Source: Petrosia ficiformis (Eukaryota > Porifera > Demospongiae > Haplosclerida > Petrosiidae). Taken from it: a DNA stretch of 64,000 nt. Every line of letters starts with the position of its first letter. Positions within the stretch are counted from its first letter, which is position 1. Where the stretch lies: contig OX345640.1 of NCBI GenBank assembly GCA_947044365.1, forward strand, positions 7,922,410-7,986,409, given 5' to 3'. Position numbers and translations under genes: made by a program. Below are positions 1 through 11,827 of the stretch, one piece after another. The notes under the pieces were generated by a model that saw nothing but the letters and a program-made list of their open reading frames with translations, was not told the DNA's origin and did not search any database.

Positions 1-670
1 GATGCTTGTAGTTCCATAGCAGTTTGAGGTGAACTCAAGGACAGCTATATGCAACCAAAACTGAACCCAAGGGTCGAATAAATGATATGAAGTCCTGTTA
101 GCCATACTGTATATAGTTTATGCTTATACAGTAATATAGACCAAATGGTTGGTAGCATATGCTATTACAGGGGTGCCAAGAGGTTTTATTGGGCCCAGGG
201 TAGCAATGTAAAACTTGGCCCCCCTCCACTATAAACTGAGTTGGGCCTGTGGGGACGAACTGCCCCAATTGCTCCCTTCATGGCGGCCCTGATGCTCTAT
301 ATACCTTCTTGTCTAAAGAACAATTTGTATGATTGAGCCAATTCAATATCTTATACATAATGTATTATAGTTTACATACATGTTAATATAATGTGACAGT
401 ACTTATGTTTATTGGTCATGCGAATTGTATTTTGACTTTCGGTAAGTTTGATAACTAAAAAACAATTTTGGCACTACCAACTTTCATGCTGTTAGCTCAC
501 ACAGATTTCAATGTACTTTATTCTGTGTAAAATATTACTTAAGCCATTCCGTATTGAAGACGTTATGTCTAGTCTGAGGGTTACATTAAAATTGTTCAAT
601 AATAAAATATAAAATTACAAAAAATTCAAAAAATAATTTAGTTCAGAAAGAGTCAGCATTATTCAATTGT
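1..670. other. Non-coding stretch left of the first gene
   Basis: No coding exon recognised. Bases about 170-295 are clearly more GC-rich than their surroundings, with C and G runs, and look like a decayed transposon remnant. The rest is AT-rich and would hold the 3' untranslated region of the gene ending at 671. Confidence 0.4.
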
Positions 671-3515
671 CTATTTACCGGAATACCTTTTATAGATAAC
701 TACACCACACAGTACCACAGCAGATAAAATAATTATCTTTGTAAACCATGGATGTTCCTTTGCCCAAGACTGAATTGGATTAAATGGAACAGAAAATTCA
801 GTTGTCCCAGTTACTGGATTTATGTTAGAAAATGTGACTCTAGCTGCTAGAGATGATGTGTTATCTAAAGTAAATATAATAGTTCACCATATAAGTCAAT
901 CGTTAAGTATGATAGTTGAGTGAATCAAACATTATTATAATTTCTATTATGGCAGGACCTTAGTTATGGAGACTACAGTTCAATATAAAAGATATAAAAT
1001 GTTTATGTACTGCAAAATAATAGTTAAAATAACTAATTTAGTGGTTAGTACAGTTGCAAGGATTTAACAATTAGTTGGTTGTTCAGAATACATCAATTAT
1101 TACTTAATAGTTATTTTAACCCTCATTTGGCTACATGAGTTTCATTCCTCCTGAGACAGTATAAATCAATACTGATTTCTTTCCTTGCTAGGTGATGATT
1201 ACAAGTAGCAATAATTTATTTATTTTCATCTTGATCTATATTGACTAGTATAAGGTACATGCCATACTAAAGAATACAATTCTTTTTACTTCAGTTATAA
1301 ACATGATTATTATACAGATGTACTATCCATTGAGAACATACTAATTATTTTACATTTTTGTCATATATCATGTTCCTAATGGATAGTACATCTGTATTTC
1401 CATTAGGAACATCATAAACATGTTTTCAACAAAAAGCAAACAATGAATTTTTAATTAGAAATATAGTATTGGCTACTTTATATAGAATATGTGAAAATCA
1501 CAAGTAAAACTCATATAAAAAATCAAATTGGTTAGAACAGCCAATCAGTTTTTACAGTGTGTTTCATTCTACCTCATAAAATGAATCAGTTAAGCACATC
1601 TTATCCTACAGCTAACATTCAAGATATGATCTCCAACACTTTAATTAACAATCAGACAATAAGTTTACGTAACTCATTGGATTTATGGTTACATTATTTA
1701 CGTGGGAGTTGCATGTTCCAACACTTCATTTTTTTAATATAATGTACTTACATTTATAATTAAATAGTATAAATTACAAATCATTACTTTCAGATATCTG
1801 TCTTCTCCTTCTTCTCACTGCATCATCTATAAAATAATAATACATAATTATATTCAGTGAGGACAAGCACAACTAAAACTATATTAGTTATCAAGATTCA
1901 TATCATGAGTTATTAGTAATGTCATACCTGTAGTTTGTTGATTGTCATTCTCCTCTACAGCTAAAATGAAACAAGAGAAGTGTTATATAATTATCACTGT
2001 AATAACAATAATAATAATGGCTTCATCAATTATTATAGTAATTATAAGTTGTGATAATACACATAGCATATATATACCTACTGTTTTCAACAGATCCATT
2101 GTCAACGTCTTCTTGAAAATGATTATGTGACATTTCCATTGGACGAGAGTCATCTATATTACAATATTACAATAAAATGAAATGAGATACATGTTTCATC
2201 AACTATATATAATGATGCACCCATCATACCTGATGTGGTATTGGTTTGCACTTGGTTTCTGTCATCACTGCTATCTCTACTAGCCTGTTCTTGTATATTC
2301 CTTTGTACCTGGTGTGTGCCTGCATGTATGTAAGTGCATATGATTACATGTATAACCATTACATAACAGGGTAAGTCTCTACTATCCCACATCCTTTCAG
2401 TTGTCATAGTTATTTCCCTATATAATCTATATTACCTCCATTCATTCCAAAGGTTTCCTTTATTTCACTGTCATTCTCTAGATTCTCAGCAAGATAATGG
2501 TTGTTCATTCTACGACAAGCTGCAATAATCTCATAAATTGTTGCTTTATCTCCCTTCTCTCTAATCCAAATAACTATTAACTTTTTCATACACTCTTCTG
2601 CTGTCAGTTTGCCTCCATCAATCTCTTGTAAAGCATTATGATGTAATCCAAGATGTAAACCAAATTGGTTATACTGTGATATTACTTCTTCCAAGGTCTT
2701 TAACATATTGTCAATGTAATCTTCTTTATTAGTACCAACTGTATGGATTTAAGAAAGACTTAATACATAACTATTGTGTATGTATGCAAATTAGGATACA
2801 TTTGCAAGCATTGGAAGTGTGCGTGTGTGTATGTGTGTTACCTGGACTATCAAGATCATGAAGTTGTTGAATTCTTTCAGCTAATGCAATATTATTAAGC
2901 TTCTTCACGGCATCATAAACTACACGCCAAGTCTTCACACCTTTTGCTTTCTTCCATTCATTAAGTACTGATGTCATTTTGTTTCTTACTGATGATCTTT
3001 CAGGATTAGATTTTATTTGTTGTAGAGTATCAAACTGAATATGTAACATTGATCCAAACTGTTCCCACTCGGCATTTAGCTCTTGTAGTTTGATACATAG
3101 TAGACTTAAGTGTTGAATTGACACTAAATAATTATAATATACAAATTTAATATGTGATATTTGAAAGGCTATTCTAATTTGATGGCTAGGAAAATTAACT
3201 TCATTTTGTTGGCTTCCTAAACAAAATGGCTGACTATAGCTAATTTTAAGCCATGTACATAGTAAATGTTCTTTAACACATTCCTTTTATATATGGATGT
3301 TCCAATATTCACAATGAATAGAGCAAACCTGGAATAGTAAAAGAACAACATCTAGTATCATGTAGTCACAAAAAGATGGCTTCAAGTTGCGTTTATCACA
3401 TTCTTAATACAAACACAGCCATTGATGATATTCAATATTGAAAAAGGGACTTTCATAATAATATTAATATTAATACAATACCTTTGCCTGATGACTGTGC
3501 TGTGATTCCTGACAT
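671..3515 (-). CDS. Death-Death protein with C-terminal transmembrane anchor
   Basis: Predicted 348-residue protein. Exons in transcript order are 3482-3515, 2842-3123, 2436-2738, 2230-2319, 2082-2153, 1928-1960, 1788-1826 and 671-864. Their lengths sum to 1047 nt, and each junction has GT/AG sites and matching phase 1. Residues about 12-105 and 106-206 are two Death-fold domains (first with NAEWEQFG, second with YNQFGLHLGL). Residues 207-284 are a polar Ser/Asn/Gln/Arg linker made of four short exons. The last exon ends in a hydrophobic segment at about 327-342 (IIILSAVVLCGVVIY) followed by a basic tail KRYSGK, as in a tail-anchored membrane protein. The two Death exons are paralogous to those at 45205-45486 and 44824-45126, where a Roc-COR exon follows instead. 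The last exon resembles the final exons of the ZU5 genes (shared FSVP and HP motifs). Function is inferred: recruitment of death-fold partners at a membrane. Confidence 0.72.
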
Positions 3516-4146
3516 AATGGGAGTAGTTTTGTAAAAGTTGATAGAATGAAAATTGAATGACTCCACAGTACGTATTAATCCTGTAATAATGACACTTATG
3601 AACACAAGTTACTGATAATAGTACTAATAATATATTTAGTAATTAAAGTACATATAGAATCTATTTATCATGGCACATAGAAACTTACTATATTTGCCCA
3701 CTGCTATTTAACCCAGTTTAGGAATACCCCCTTCAGAAGATCTAATTACTACAAAGTTATTGTTTAGTTTTAATTACTAATTGGTATTCTATTAGACCAA
3801 GGCTTCTGCTTCTACCCACACATGATAGAAAATGTTCACTCAGTATGACATGTGTATCTGGCAGCTGCCCCAGGAAAAAAAATTGCTTGATTAATTGTAT
3901 ACAATCCAATAGAAAATATAATGATTGTCAGTATATATGTATTTAAATGTTAAATGGCAAGCTAGTCGGTGTAGCCAGCCCCTCCCACTTCTGAATCTCA
4001 TCCACTTGAGTATCCATTGCATTCTGGTATCGAAAAAACATAGAAACAATATATTGTATCACACTCTTTGATAATTGTAAATAATAAAAAGATATAATAT
4101 TAACTAATACTGAAAAACTAATTTAAAAAAGAAGTTCAGAAAATAA
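3516..4146. other. Intergenic, with a Mutator-like TIR remnant
   Basis: No exon recognised. Bases 3963-3992 resemble the terminus of the Mutator-like element at 60477-61050 (shared GTAGCCAGCCC core), so this is probably a decayed single end of that family. The remainder is AT-rich. Confidence 0.35.
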
Positions 4147-7100
4147 TTAAAAAAACACTACTTTAACGATCAAAACAATTATAACTCCAATTAAAACATA
4201 ATGTGAAACAGATAATCCTGTTGGCGGCCTATCATGAGGAATGTTATTTGTAACAGGTGGAATACCTGCAGCTGAAGAATGAATGAATAATTCATTGACA
4301 AAATTAACAGGTTATAATTATTGCTACTACAGTATTATATAGTAGATGAATAATTTGTATCGTGTGGTCATTTCATAAACTATAGTTATATTTGTAATTA
4401 TATATTTATGCTTCTTTTTACCTGGAGGTTTTCTTCTCCTTGGCCCAGAATTACCTGTCAATACAAACACATAAACTCATAAAAGAGTATATCACTACAA
4501 TAATAACATGGCTGAACATTTACGTACATGCAGAACTGTATAGTTACATAGATACATATAAGTCATATATACATAGAGTTAGTGATCATTCCACCCGGAG
4601 TGTCTTAATTTCATACCTGGTTGATTGATCTCTTCCACATCTGAGAAAATAGAATAATATAATATATTGTCGGGCGGTATATAATATGTTATGGATGGCT
4701 ATAAAGTAATTTATAACCAAATGTTGCTGGTATCAAAGCAAGCAAACTTTCCTGTGATTCACAAAAAAATAGAATGCAGCTATTAACCATGGTAACATGC
4801 TCAAGTTATGTAATGGGAGGTGTGATAAAAGTATTGCATTGAACTTGTATGTATGTACGTATGCATGTATGAAATGATATATGTATGTGTGTGCATGTGT
4901 GTGTGTGTGTGGATGTATGTATCTATTTATGTGTGTGCTTTAAACAAAAAAAAAGATGTTTCATAATCATATTTTATAGAATTATATACATATAAACTCA
5001 CTTGCTATGACATTCATCAATTTGTCCACACAAGTCAGAAGTTCTTCTTGATAATTCTTTGCTTCTGGATTATAATTGTGACGAATAATATCTCCAAGAA
5101 GAAATTGGAATTCATCAGGAAGATCGTCTTCACCCCAATGAATTGGGAACAATCTCTTTTCAACATATTGAGCATATCTGATCTCCTTTTCGCACCATTT
5201 AGACTCAAAATATTCCTTTGATAGCACACAAACAAAGAGATCGCAATTATTAATAGCTTCAGCAAGCTCTTTAGGTAAGGCATCTCCAGGATGCATATCC
5301 TCATTATCCTTCCAGACGTCAACATTTTGTTCCTTTAGTTGATCAAATAAATCCTGTGCGAACACTTTCTGCTTATTCTTTCGGCGATAGCTGATAAAGA
5401 CTTTAACATTTGGTGATACACCATCATCTATATCATCTATATGAATATATAATATACTTAAATACAAATTACTTTGATGTTAATACTATTTAAATTTATG
5501 GAAGATACAGACCCCTGAGAAAGTGTTTATTTTTAAGAAAATGATGCTGTAATTTGCATTAGTTGTGCTATACCAAATTAGAGTTAGGAATGAGTGATAC
5601 TGCAAATATTTGCAATAACTGATTACATAGTCAATTAGTTACTCAATACCCCACAGTACATACTAGAGACAATACACAGTATTATGGATACACAGGTATG
5701 TAATTGCAGAGCTTCAGTTTATATACACATATGTGGCTGTGCCTATGGCTATTGTACATGTGATGTGAATGTGCAAACTCAGTTGATAATACTTGTACTT
5801 CTTATATCAATAATGCTTAATTCATCAACATTCTCACCTTCACCTAGACCTTTACTTATCACTGGTTTTACACTCTGTCTTTTCTCAATAGGAGTAGCCT
5901 GTGGTTCTGAGTATTGAAAATGTAAATTAATCTTTGAAATAGTCTTTCAGATCTTTTCACAATTCTACTTGAAATATTTTGCCCTGTCAAATTCAGGTAC
6001 TAACTGTTTAAAATTCAAAGTTGGACCATTTATGTCTACATATAATAACATTATTTACGTATGTTTATTATAACTATTATTAACTATTAATATAATTATT
6101 AAAGAAGTGTATACTCAGTACTAAATCAATTTTGGAAGCTTTGCAGTGGTCAAACTGAATAATGATTAGAATTCTATTTTTTCCATATTTACCAATATAA
6201 TGTATATATGTGTGTCTGTGTGTATGTATGTATGCACTTGGACTGGGACGAAGGTTAGATAACAACATTCAAAGCTTTGTCAGCAAAAAGAATGAATGTT
6301 TGAAGGTTTGTACGTTATTTTTATCAATGTTGCTGTTAGGTTGATTCTATAGAAAGCATCCAAACCTGGATTATTACTTTATAACAAGTACTAGCCTTGT
6401 TGCTGTCTTGTTTTCTACTTGGATTTAGCATTGATGGACTAAGATATGAGACAGAAGCAGCCAGCAACACAGCTTCAACATTTCTGGAACATGTCCACAT
6501 TATTAACTACATTTTTCAATTGTACAAGTTGCGAACTTTAAAGTGGGTGTAGCAGTGAATCTTCAATGGAATAAATTTAACTTTGCAAACAAATCAAGGC
6601 TCAAATTTTTAAACCTTTTTCACAGCTGTAGTAGATACATGTGAATATGTGAGTGTATACTAAAAATTATATGTACACGTGTGTTGTTTATGATCAAAAC
6701 AGTGATACATGTAATGAGATCTACATACACATAATACTTACCTAATTCATCTAACATAATGTCAGCTATCCTTTTAAGATCAGGATCCTCTTGCTTTTTT
6801 AAAACATCACAAAATTGGGAAAGCGTTTCAGGATCATTAAACACTTTCAGAGATTTTAATACTTCATTCACCAATAAACTAGCTTTATCATAATCATCAA
6901 GATTTGGTGTAGTCTTTACTTTCCTTTCAACTGCACCAGCTATTAGATTAGCTTTGGAGAGATGAGTTGCCAGTTTATTAGGGACAGTTATAGCATCAAC
7001 TAATTGTATGAAATGCGACTTGAGAATATTGTGTGGTGAGACTGTATTTGAAAGACAATCGCAAGAGATCAGTAGCTAGATGAAATTATGCTTTGATAAG

Positions 7101-7212
7101 TCAAATATAATTGTGACATATTGATAAAGTAATATACAAATAAACAATATACTGTATATATATAGGCAATTATAAATCATGTACAAGTAACTATGGTACT
7201 TTTACCTGACAT
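4147..7212 (-). CDS. CARD-TIR protein with C-terminal transmembrane anchor
   Basis: Predicted 328-residue protein. Exons in transcript order are 7206-7212 (ATGTCAG), 6742-7041, 5838-5906, 5002-5436, 4617-4640, 4422-4454 and 4147-4265. They sum to 987 nt with phase 1 at every junction. Residues 3-102 form a CARD-like helical domain (SPHNILKSHF to IADIMLDELG). Residues about 126-270 are a TIR domain: first strand VKVFISYRRK, the DLFVCVLS strand, then SKWCEKEIRYA and RLFPIHW. The Glu of WCEKE (about residue 210) lines up with the catalytic Glu of SARM1-type TIR NADases. A basic linker (GPRRRKPP) leads to a terminal hydrophobic segment YVLIGVIIVLIVKVVFF immediately before the stop. CARD followed by a tail anchor recalls MAVS in layout, but the TIR between them is different. 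Enzyme activity and membrane location are inferred. The start is a 7-nt exon, homologous to 9898-9904. Confidence 0.75.
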
Positions 7213-8989
7213 GATGAGACTTGAAGAAATGTGAAAACTTGTAATAAATCACACAGCAATCACTATGAGAAGAAAAAAACAATGAGCTTGTTAAATGCAC
7301 AACAGAAATATTAAAATTATATAAAATATCATAAATATTTAGCATGATCACATGATCAGGAAATAGTTATGATACAGGAAGTATTATTATACAAACGTTC
7401 CCAGGTGTTTAAAATAATATAAATTACCAAATTCTAACCGCAATAATTATATCTTTAATGTATACTCTACACTACTTTATTCATCCACACTTCGACTTCA
7501 AATTGAAATAGCATTGCCGCTCCTTTGTATCTCTATGCAAAGGGGTGGCACTGCCAAATCGCATCTTTTCACTCAGACTAAAGGCATTATATAGGAGAGT
7601 CCCAATTTCTCATTTAGTTGTAAAACATAAACATTAGAAGCAATTAATGTACTGAATATAAAAACCAGTTTAGAAATTCACAAAGCTTGTCACATAATAA
7701 TTGATATGTTTTTATATAGAAAGTAAATAGTATGCTGAAAAGGCAACACCATTAGTTTATAGCTACATTCTACATTATTGTTTACTTCTCACACAATTAA
7801 ATAGACTGATTGTTGATTTTTTCATTTAGTTACAGTATAGCTTCATTCCCAACTGAAGACAGATTTTTGTCACTTGTCATAACTAATAGATTATATAACT
7901 TGTAAAATTGGCCGATCCCAGTTAATCACCAACAATAATTTACTAACCAATGTTAACTGATAAAAGAAACCCATGATGCTCAGTGTATACAAAACAGGAT
8001 GTGTATCTCCTATATGTTGCAATCCATATAACATGTTATAAATACATTATATCGTAAATTGGAATTATTCGGATCATATATAAATATATATAACAATTTG
8101 AATGAAACAAATTCACTACACAAATGTTTTAGTCGTTCACATACTATAATGTGGCCCAATGTATGTATCATAATTACTTTTTTCACAAAATGTTGTCTTA
8201 ATATGCTAGCACCAAGAAACGTAAAAGAGTGTTGAATTATGAACACAGCTATTGTCACTAATTTTGTGGTTTGCTATAATCAACATGTCATCATTATTGC
8301 ATGTACACATCAACATCTACATTGCTTTAAACGTAGTTTCAAATTATTAAGTATAAACAATTCCTTGGCTAATATTCATACCCTATATGTTTACAACTGA
8401 TGTTGTACAATTAGTCAGATCAAGAGTCAATCTCTTCTCTGAATCAGATATGTGTGGCTTGTGAAACTAGAATGAAGTTTGTTAATATTTGTCAGGTGAA
8501 GAGGGTCTTCATCATTGTATTGTAACAAATAAATATGAAAATAAAAGTCTGCTATCTGAATTGCTGCTACACAAGGAAGAATTTAATCAGCCTAGGCCTA
8601 ATAGTAGTTATATTTTAGCAAAATTTAGCAATTAATAGTTATAGAAAGAAGAATTTGTATACGATAATTCAATTTCATGACAATAATATTATACATTTTT
8701 ATATGCTAATTGAAAGTATTGCTAAATCATTACATTTTTGAACTTTTGAGAAATTGTGTGCCTGCAAATCATTCCTAGGTACTTACCCAGATAATACGTA
8801 TTTATTTAATATGTACATAATTATACATGCTGTAGGTGTGCGGTTGTTTCATATGCATGCTCATGCTATTAATTTATTGTTGTATAATTAATAACTTTTT
8901 TAGTATTTGACTATTTGGAGCATTTCACACTTTCTATTCTCAATGATGGTTTGTAATTGCTAATTTGCACTCAAGTAATTAATAGGTTA
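7213..8989. repeat. Left copy of a tandem-duplicated flank
   Basis: No gene recognised. From about 7140 rightwards this stretch repeats at about 9830-11700 with scattered substitutions and small indels. It carries the 5' flank of the gene starting at 7212. Landmarks shared by both copies include the GGTGGCACTGCC/GGACGGCACTGCC patch (7545, 10291) and the GTCAGATCAAGAGTCAAT tract (8414, 11098). Confidence 0.6.
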
Positions 8990-8995
8990 TTTATT
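8990..8995 (-). promoter_or_regulatory. Candidate polyadenylation signal AATAAA
   Basis: AATAAA on the minus strand, about 42 nt downstream of the stop codon at 9037. The same context recurs after the paralogous Death exons at 11713-11718 and 40922-40927. Confidence 0.4.
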
Positions 8996-9036
8996 GTAGG
9001 TTTGTAATTGTCATCAATTAATAGTTAATAAAATTA

Positions 9037-9904
9037 TTATTTATCCGACTTCAAATATTCTTCTTTTATTTCTTTCGATAGCTTTTCATTATTTATGAAT
9101 GCTGGATCAGCCACTGCTTCCACCAGTTTCTCTAAGGTTGCACTGCCAGTATCAATCCAAGTTTGCAATGCATCAGATAAGCAGGCAATTGCATCACCCC
9201 GATTGCTTGCACTGATTTGTCTAAGTCTAAACTCCTCTATACCCAACGCTAGACCCAACTGTTTCCAATCTGCAGCCAGCTTATAGGTACCAGCTTCTAA
9301 TACTTTCCTGAGATCTACATAATAAACAAGCAACTCATGACAGATGATGATCAATAATCTATTAAAGATAGACATAGCTATTTGTGAGAAACTCATTTAC
9401 ACTTCATACCTTGTATTTCATGTACAGTCTCTGGTATACGACCTATACAATTAAGAAATGCTCATTATCAGTATACACTTCCCAAAATGAACACTATCTC
9501 ATGCAAGCTCCACCTCCCTTAATTAGTGGCTTGTTGGCCCAACCATGTTTTGTATTTAGTAATGTACTGCCAAGGGCTCCAAATCCGTAGTAGGGGATAT
9601 AGTTATCTATATAATTAAACTAAAAACCCTCCCTTTGTGCAAATATTTCCTGTTAAACAAACTAGACTAGTTATAGCTAAGTGTTCCGAATGACAATATT
9701 GTTCACAGATAATGCTGCACATATTCTGCTGATATCATTAATCTGAATAATTATAACTAAATCCATTGTAATGTACCTGAAGGTTCCACTTTTCCTTTCT
9801 TTGGTCTATCTAATTGTTTTGTTTAATATATAAATAAACAATATACTGTATATATAGGCAATTATAAACTATGTAGAAGTAACTATGGTACCTTTACCTG
9901 ACAT
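9037..9904 (-). CDS. Small single Death-domain protein born by tandem duplication
   Basis: Predicted 116-residue protein. Exons are 9898-9904 (ATGTCAG), 9777-9809, 9410-9442 and 9037-9314. They sum to 351 nt with phase 1 at each junction. Residues 1-25 are a short basic and polar leader (RPKKGKVEPSG, then RIPETVHEIQ). The rest is one Death-fold domain (LAADWKQLGLALGI, then ALQTWIDTGSATLEKLVEAV). The three downstream exons are near copies of the 3' exons of the gene at 11828-15679, while the first exon copies the start of the gene at 4147-7212. A roughly 2.7 kb tandem duplication therefore placed a copied start exon upstream of copied Death exons. The leader exon is a shortened version of 12545-12631 that uses a new acceptor next to the duplication junction. 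If expressed, it would be a free Death-domain adaptor or decoy (inference). Confidence 0.62.
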
Positions 9905-11712
9905 GATGAGACTTGAAGAAATGTGAAAACTTGTAATAGTAATAATAGATCACACAGCAATAACTATGAGAAAAAAACAATGACCTTGTTAAATGCACAA
10001 CAAAAATACTAATTATAGATATTAAAATTATATAAACTATCTATAATTTCATGATATAAATTACATACATATACTCACATGCACCTATAGATCCCATGAT
10101 CAGGAAATAGTTGTTATACAGGAAGTATTATTATATAAACATTACCAGGTGTTTTAAATAATACAGAATAACAGATTACCACATTCAAAAAAAATAATTA
10201 CATTTTTAATGTATTCTGCACTACTTTCTTCATCCACACTTTAACCTCAAATTAGTCTGGCAGTGCCACCCCTTTGTATCTCTATGCGAAGGGACGGCAC
10301 TGCCAAATCTTACCTTTTCATTCAGTTTAAGACTAAAGGAATGATTACATTATGTAGGAGAAACATTAGAAGATACCGGTTTAGAAATTCACAAAGCCTG
10401 TCACATTATAATTATGAGTATATATGTGTTCATATAAGAAAGTAAATAGTCAGTATGCATGCCGAAAAGGAAACACCATTCATTTATAGCTACATCCAAC
10501 ATTATTGTTGACTTCTCACACAATTAAATACACTGATTGTTGGTTTTTCATATACAGTATAGCTGCATTCCCAACTGAAGACATAGATTTTTGTCATTTA
10601 TCATAACCTTCAGATTAAAAGATTATGTAACTTGTAAAATTGGCCAATCTCAGTGTTAGATAGTTAATCATCATATAATAATTTACTAACCAATTTTGAT
10701 AAAAAAAACCATGATGCTGAATGTATACAAAACATGATGTGTATCTCCTGTATGTTGTAATCCACATAACATTCTATAATTATAATTATACCGTAAATTG
10801 GAATTATTTGTATCATAACAATTCGAATGAAAAAATTCACTACACAAATTTTTTGATCATTCACATAGTGTAATAAGAGTGTTGAATGATGTACACAGCT
10901 ATTCTCATTAATTTTGTGGTTTGCTATACCTCATATATGTTCAAGATGTCAACATTATCGCACGTACACATCAATATCTTCATAATTGTAACAACTCAGG
11001 TAACATTGCTTTAAGCTAATATACAACCAGCAATATACTCTCCAATTAATGTTATTTAATATATATAATTATGTTTAAAACTGATGTTGTACAATTAGTC
11101 AGATCAAGAGTCAATATCTCCTCTAAATCAGATATGTGTGGCTTGTGCAGCTAGAATGAACTTAATATTTGTCGGGTGAAGTGGGTCTTCATCCTTGTAT
11201 TGTCAAACAAATGAAAATGGAACAAAATATTTTGACTTACAAATTTGCTGCTACACAAGGAAGAGTTTAATCAGTCTAGACCAAATAGTAGTTACATTTT
11301 AGCAACTATTAACAATAATAAATTATAATCATAATTTAGAGAAATAAGAACTTTTATACAATAATTCAATTTCACCACAATAATATTAGCTATACATTTT
11401 ATCAATTTTTATACTAATTGATAATATTGCTAAATCCTTACGTTTTTGAACTTTTGAGAAATTGTGCCTGCAAATAGTTCCTATGTACTTAACCGATAAT
11501 ACAATTTATTGTATTACATGTATTAATATAATTACACACTCTGTAATTTACTGAGTGTGTGGTTGCTTTATAATAGTTGTAATGGTCATGTCCAATTAAT
11601 TTATTGTTGTATAACTCTTTTAGTATTTGATGATTTGGAGCATTTCACTCTTTCTATTCTGAATGATGCTTTGTAGTTTCTAGTTTAAGTATTTAATATG
11701 ATTAGTAGCTTA
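9905..11712. repeat. Right copy of the tandem-duplicated flank
   Basis: No gene recognised. Homologous to about 7213-8989. Together with the Death exons this defines a duplication unit of about 2.7 kb (about 7140-9700 against about 9830-12500). Confidence 0.6.
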
Positions 11713-11718
11713 TTTATT
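11713..11718 (-). promoter_or_regulatory. Candidate polyadenylation signal AATAAA
   Basis: AATAAA on the minus strand, about 110 nt downstream of the stop at 11828. The context is shared with the paralogous 3' ends near 8990 and 40922. Confidence 0.4.
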
Positions 11719-11827
11719 GTAGGTTTGTAATTTTTGTTAATAAACGACAATAATCAAAATCATAATTATATAATATGTCATCATTTTCATAAAATTGTTC
11801 ACAGTTATTTGACAATTATTATTCATT

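Noticed and set aside
1312..1397. Hairpin with arms ATACAGATGTACTATCCATT and its inverse, considered as an RNA gene
   Set aside because: More likely a small MITE. There is no second copy in the window and no precursor features that I can support.
9095..9286. Plus-strand open frame opposite the Death exon (also 11877-12068)
   Set aside because: It mirrors the conserved minus-strand Death exon, with no splice sites or domain of its own.
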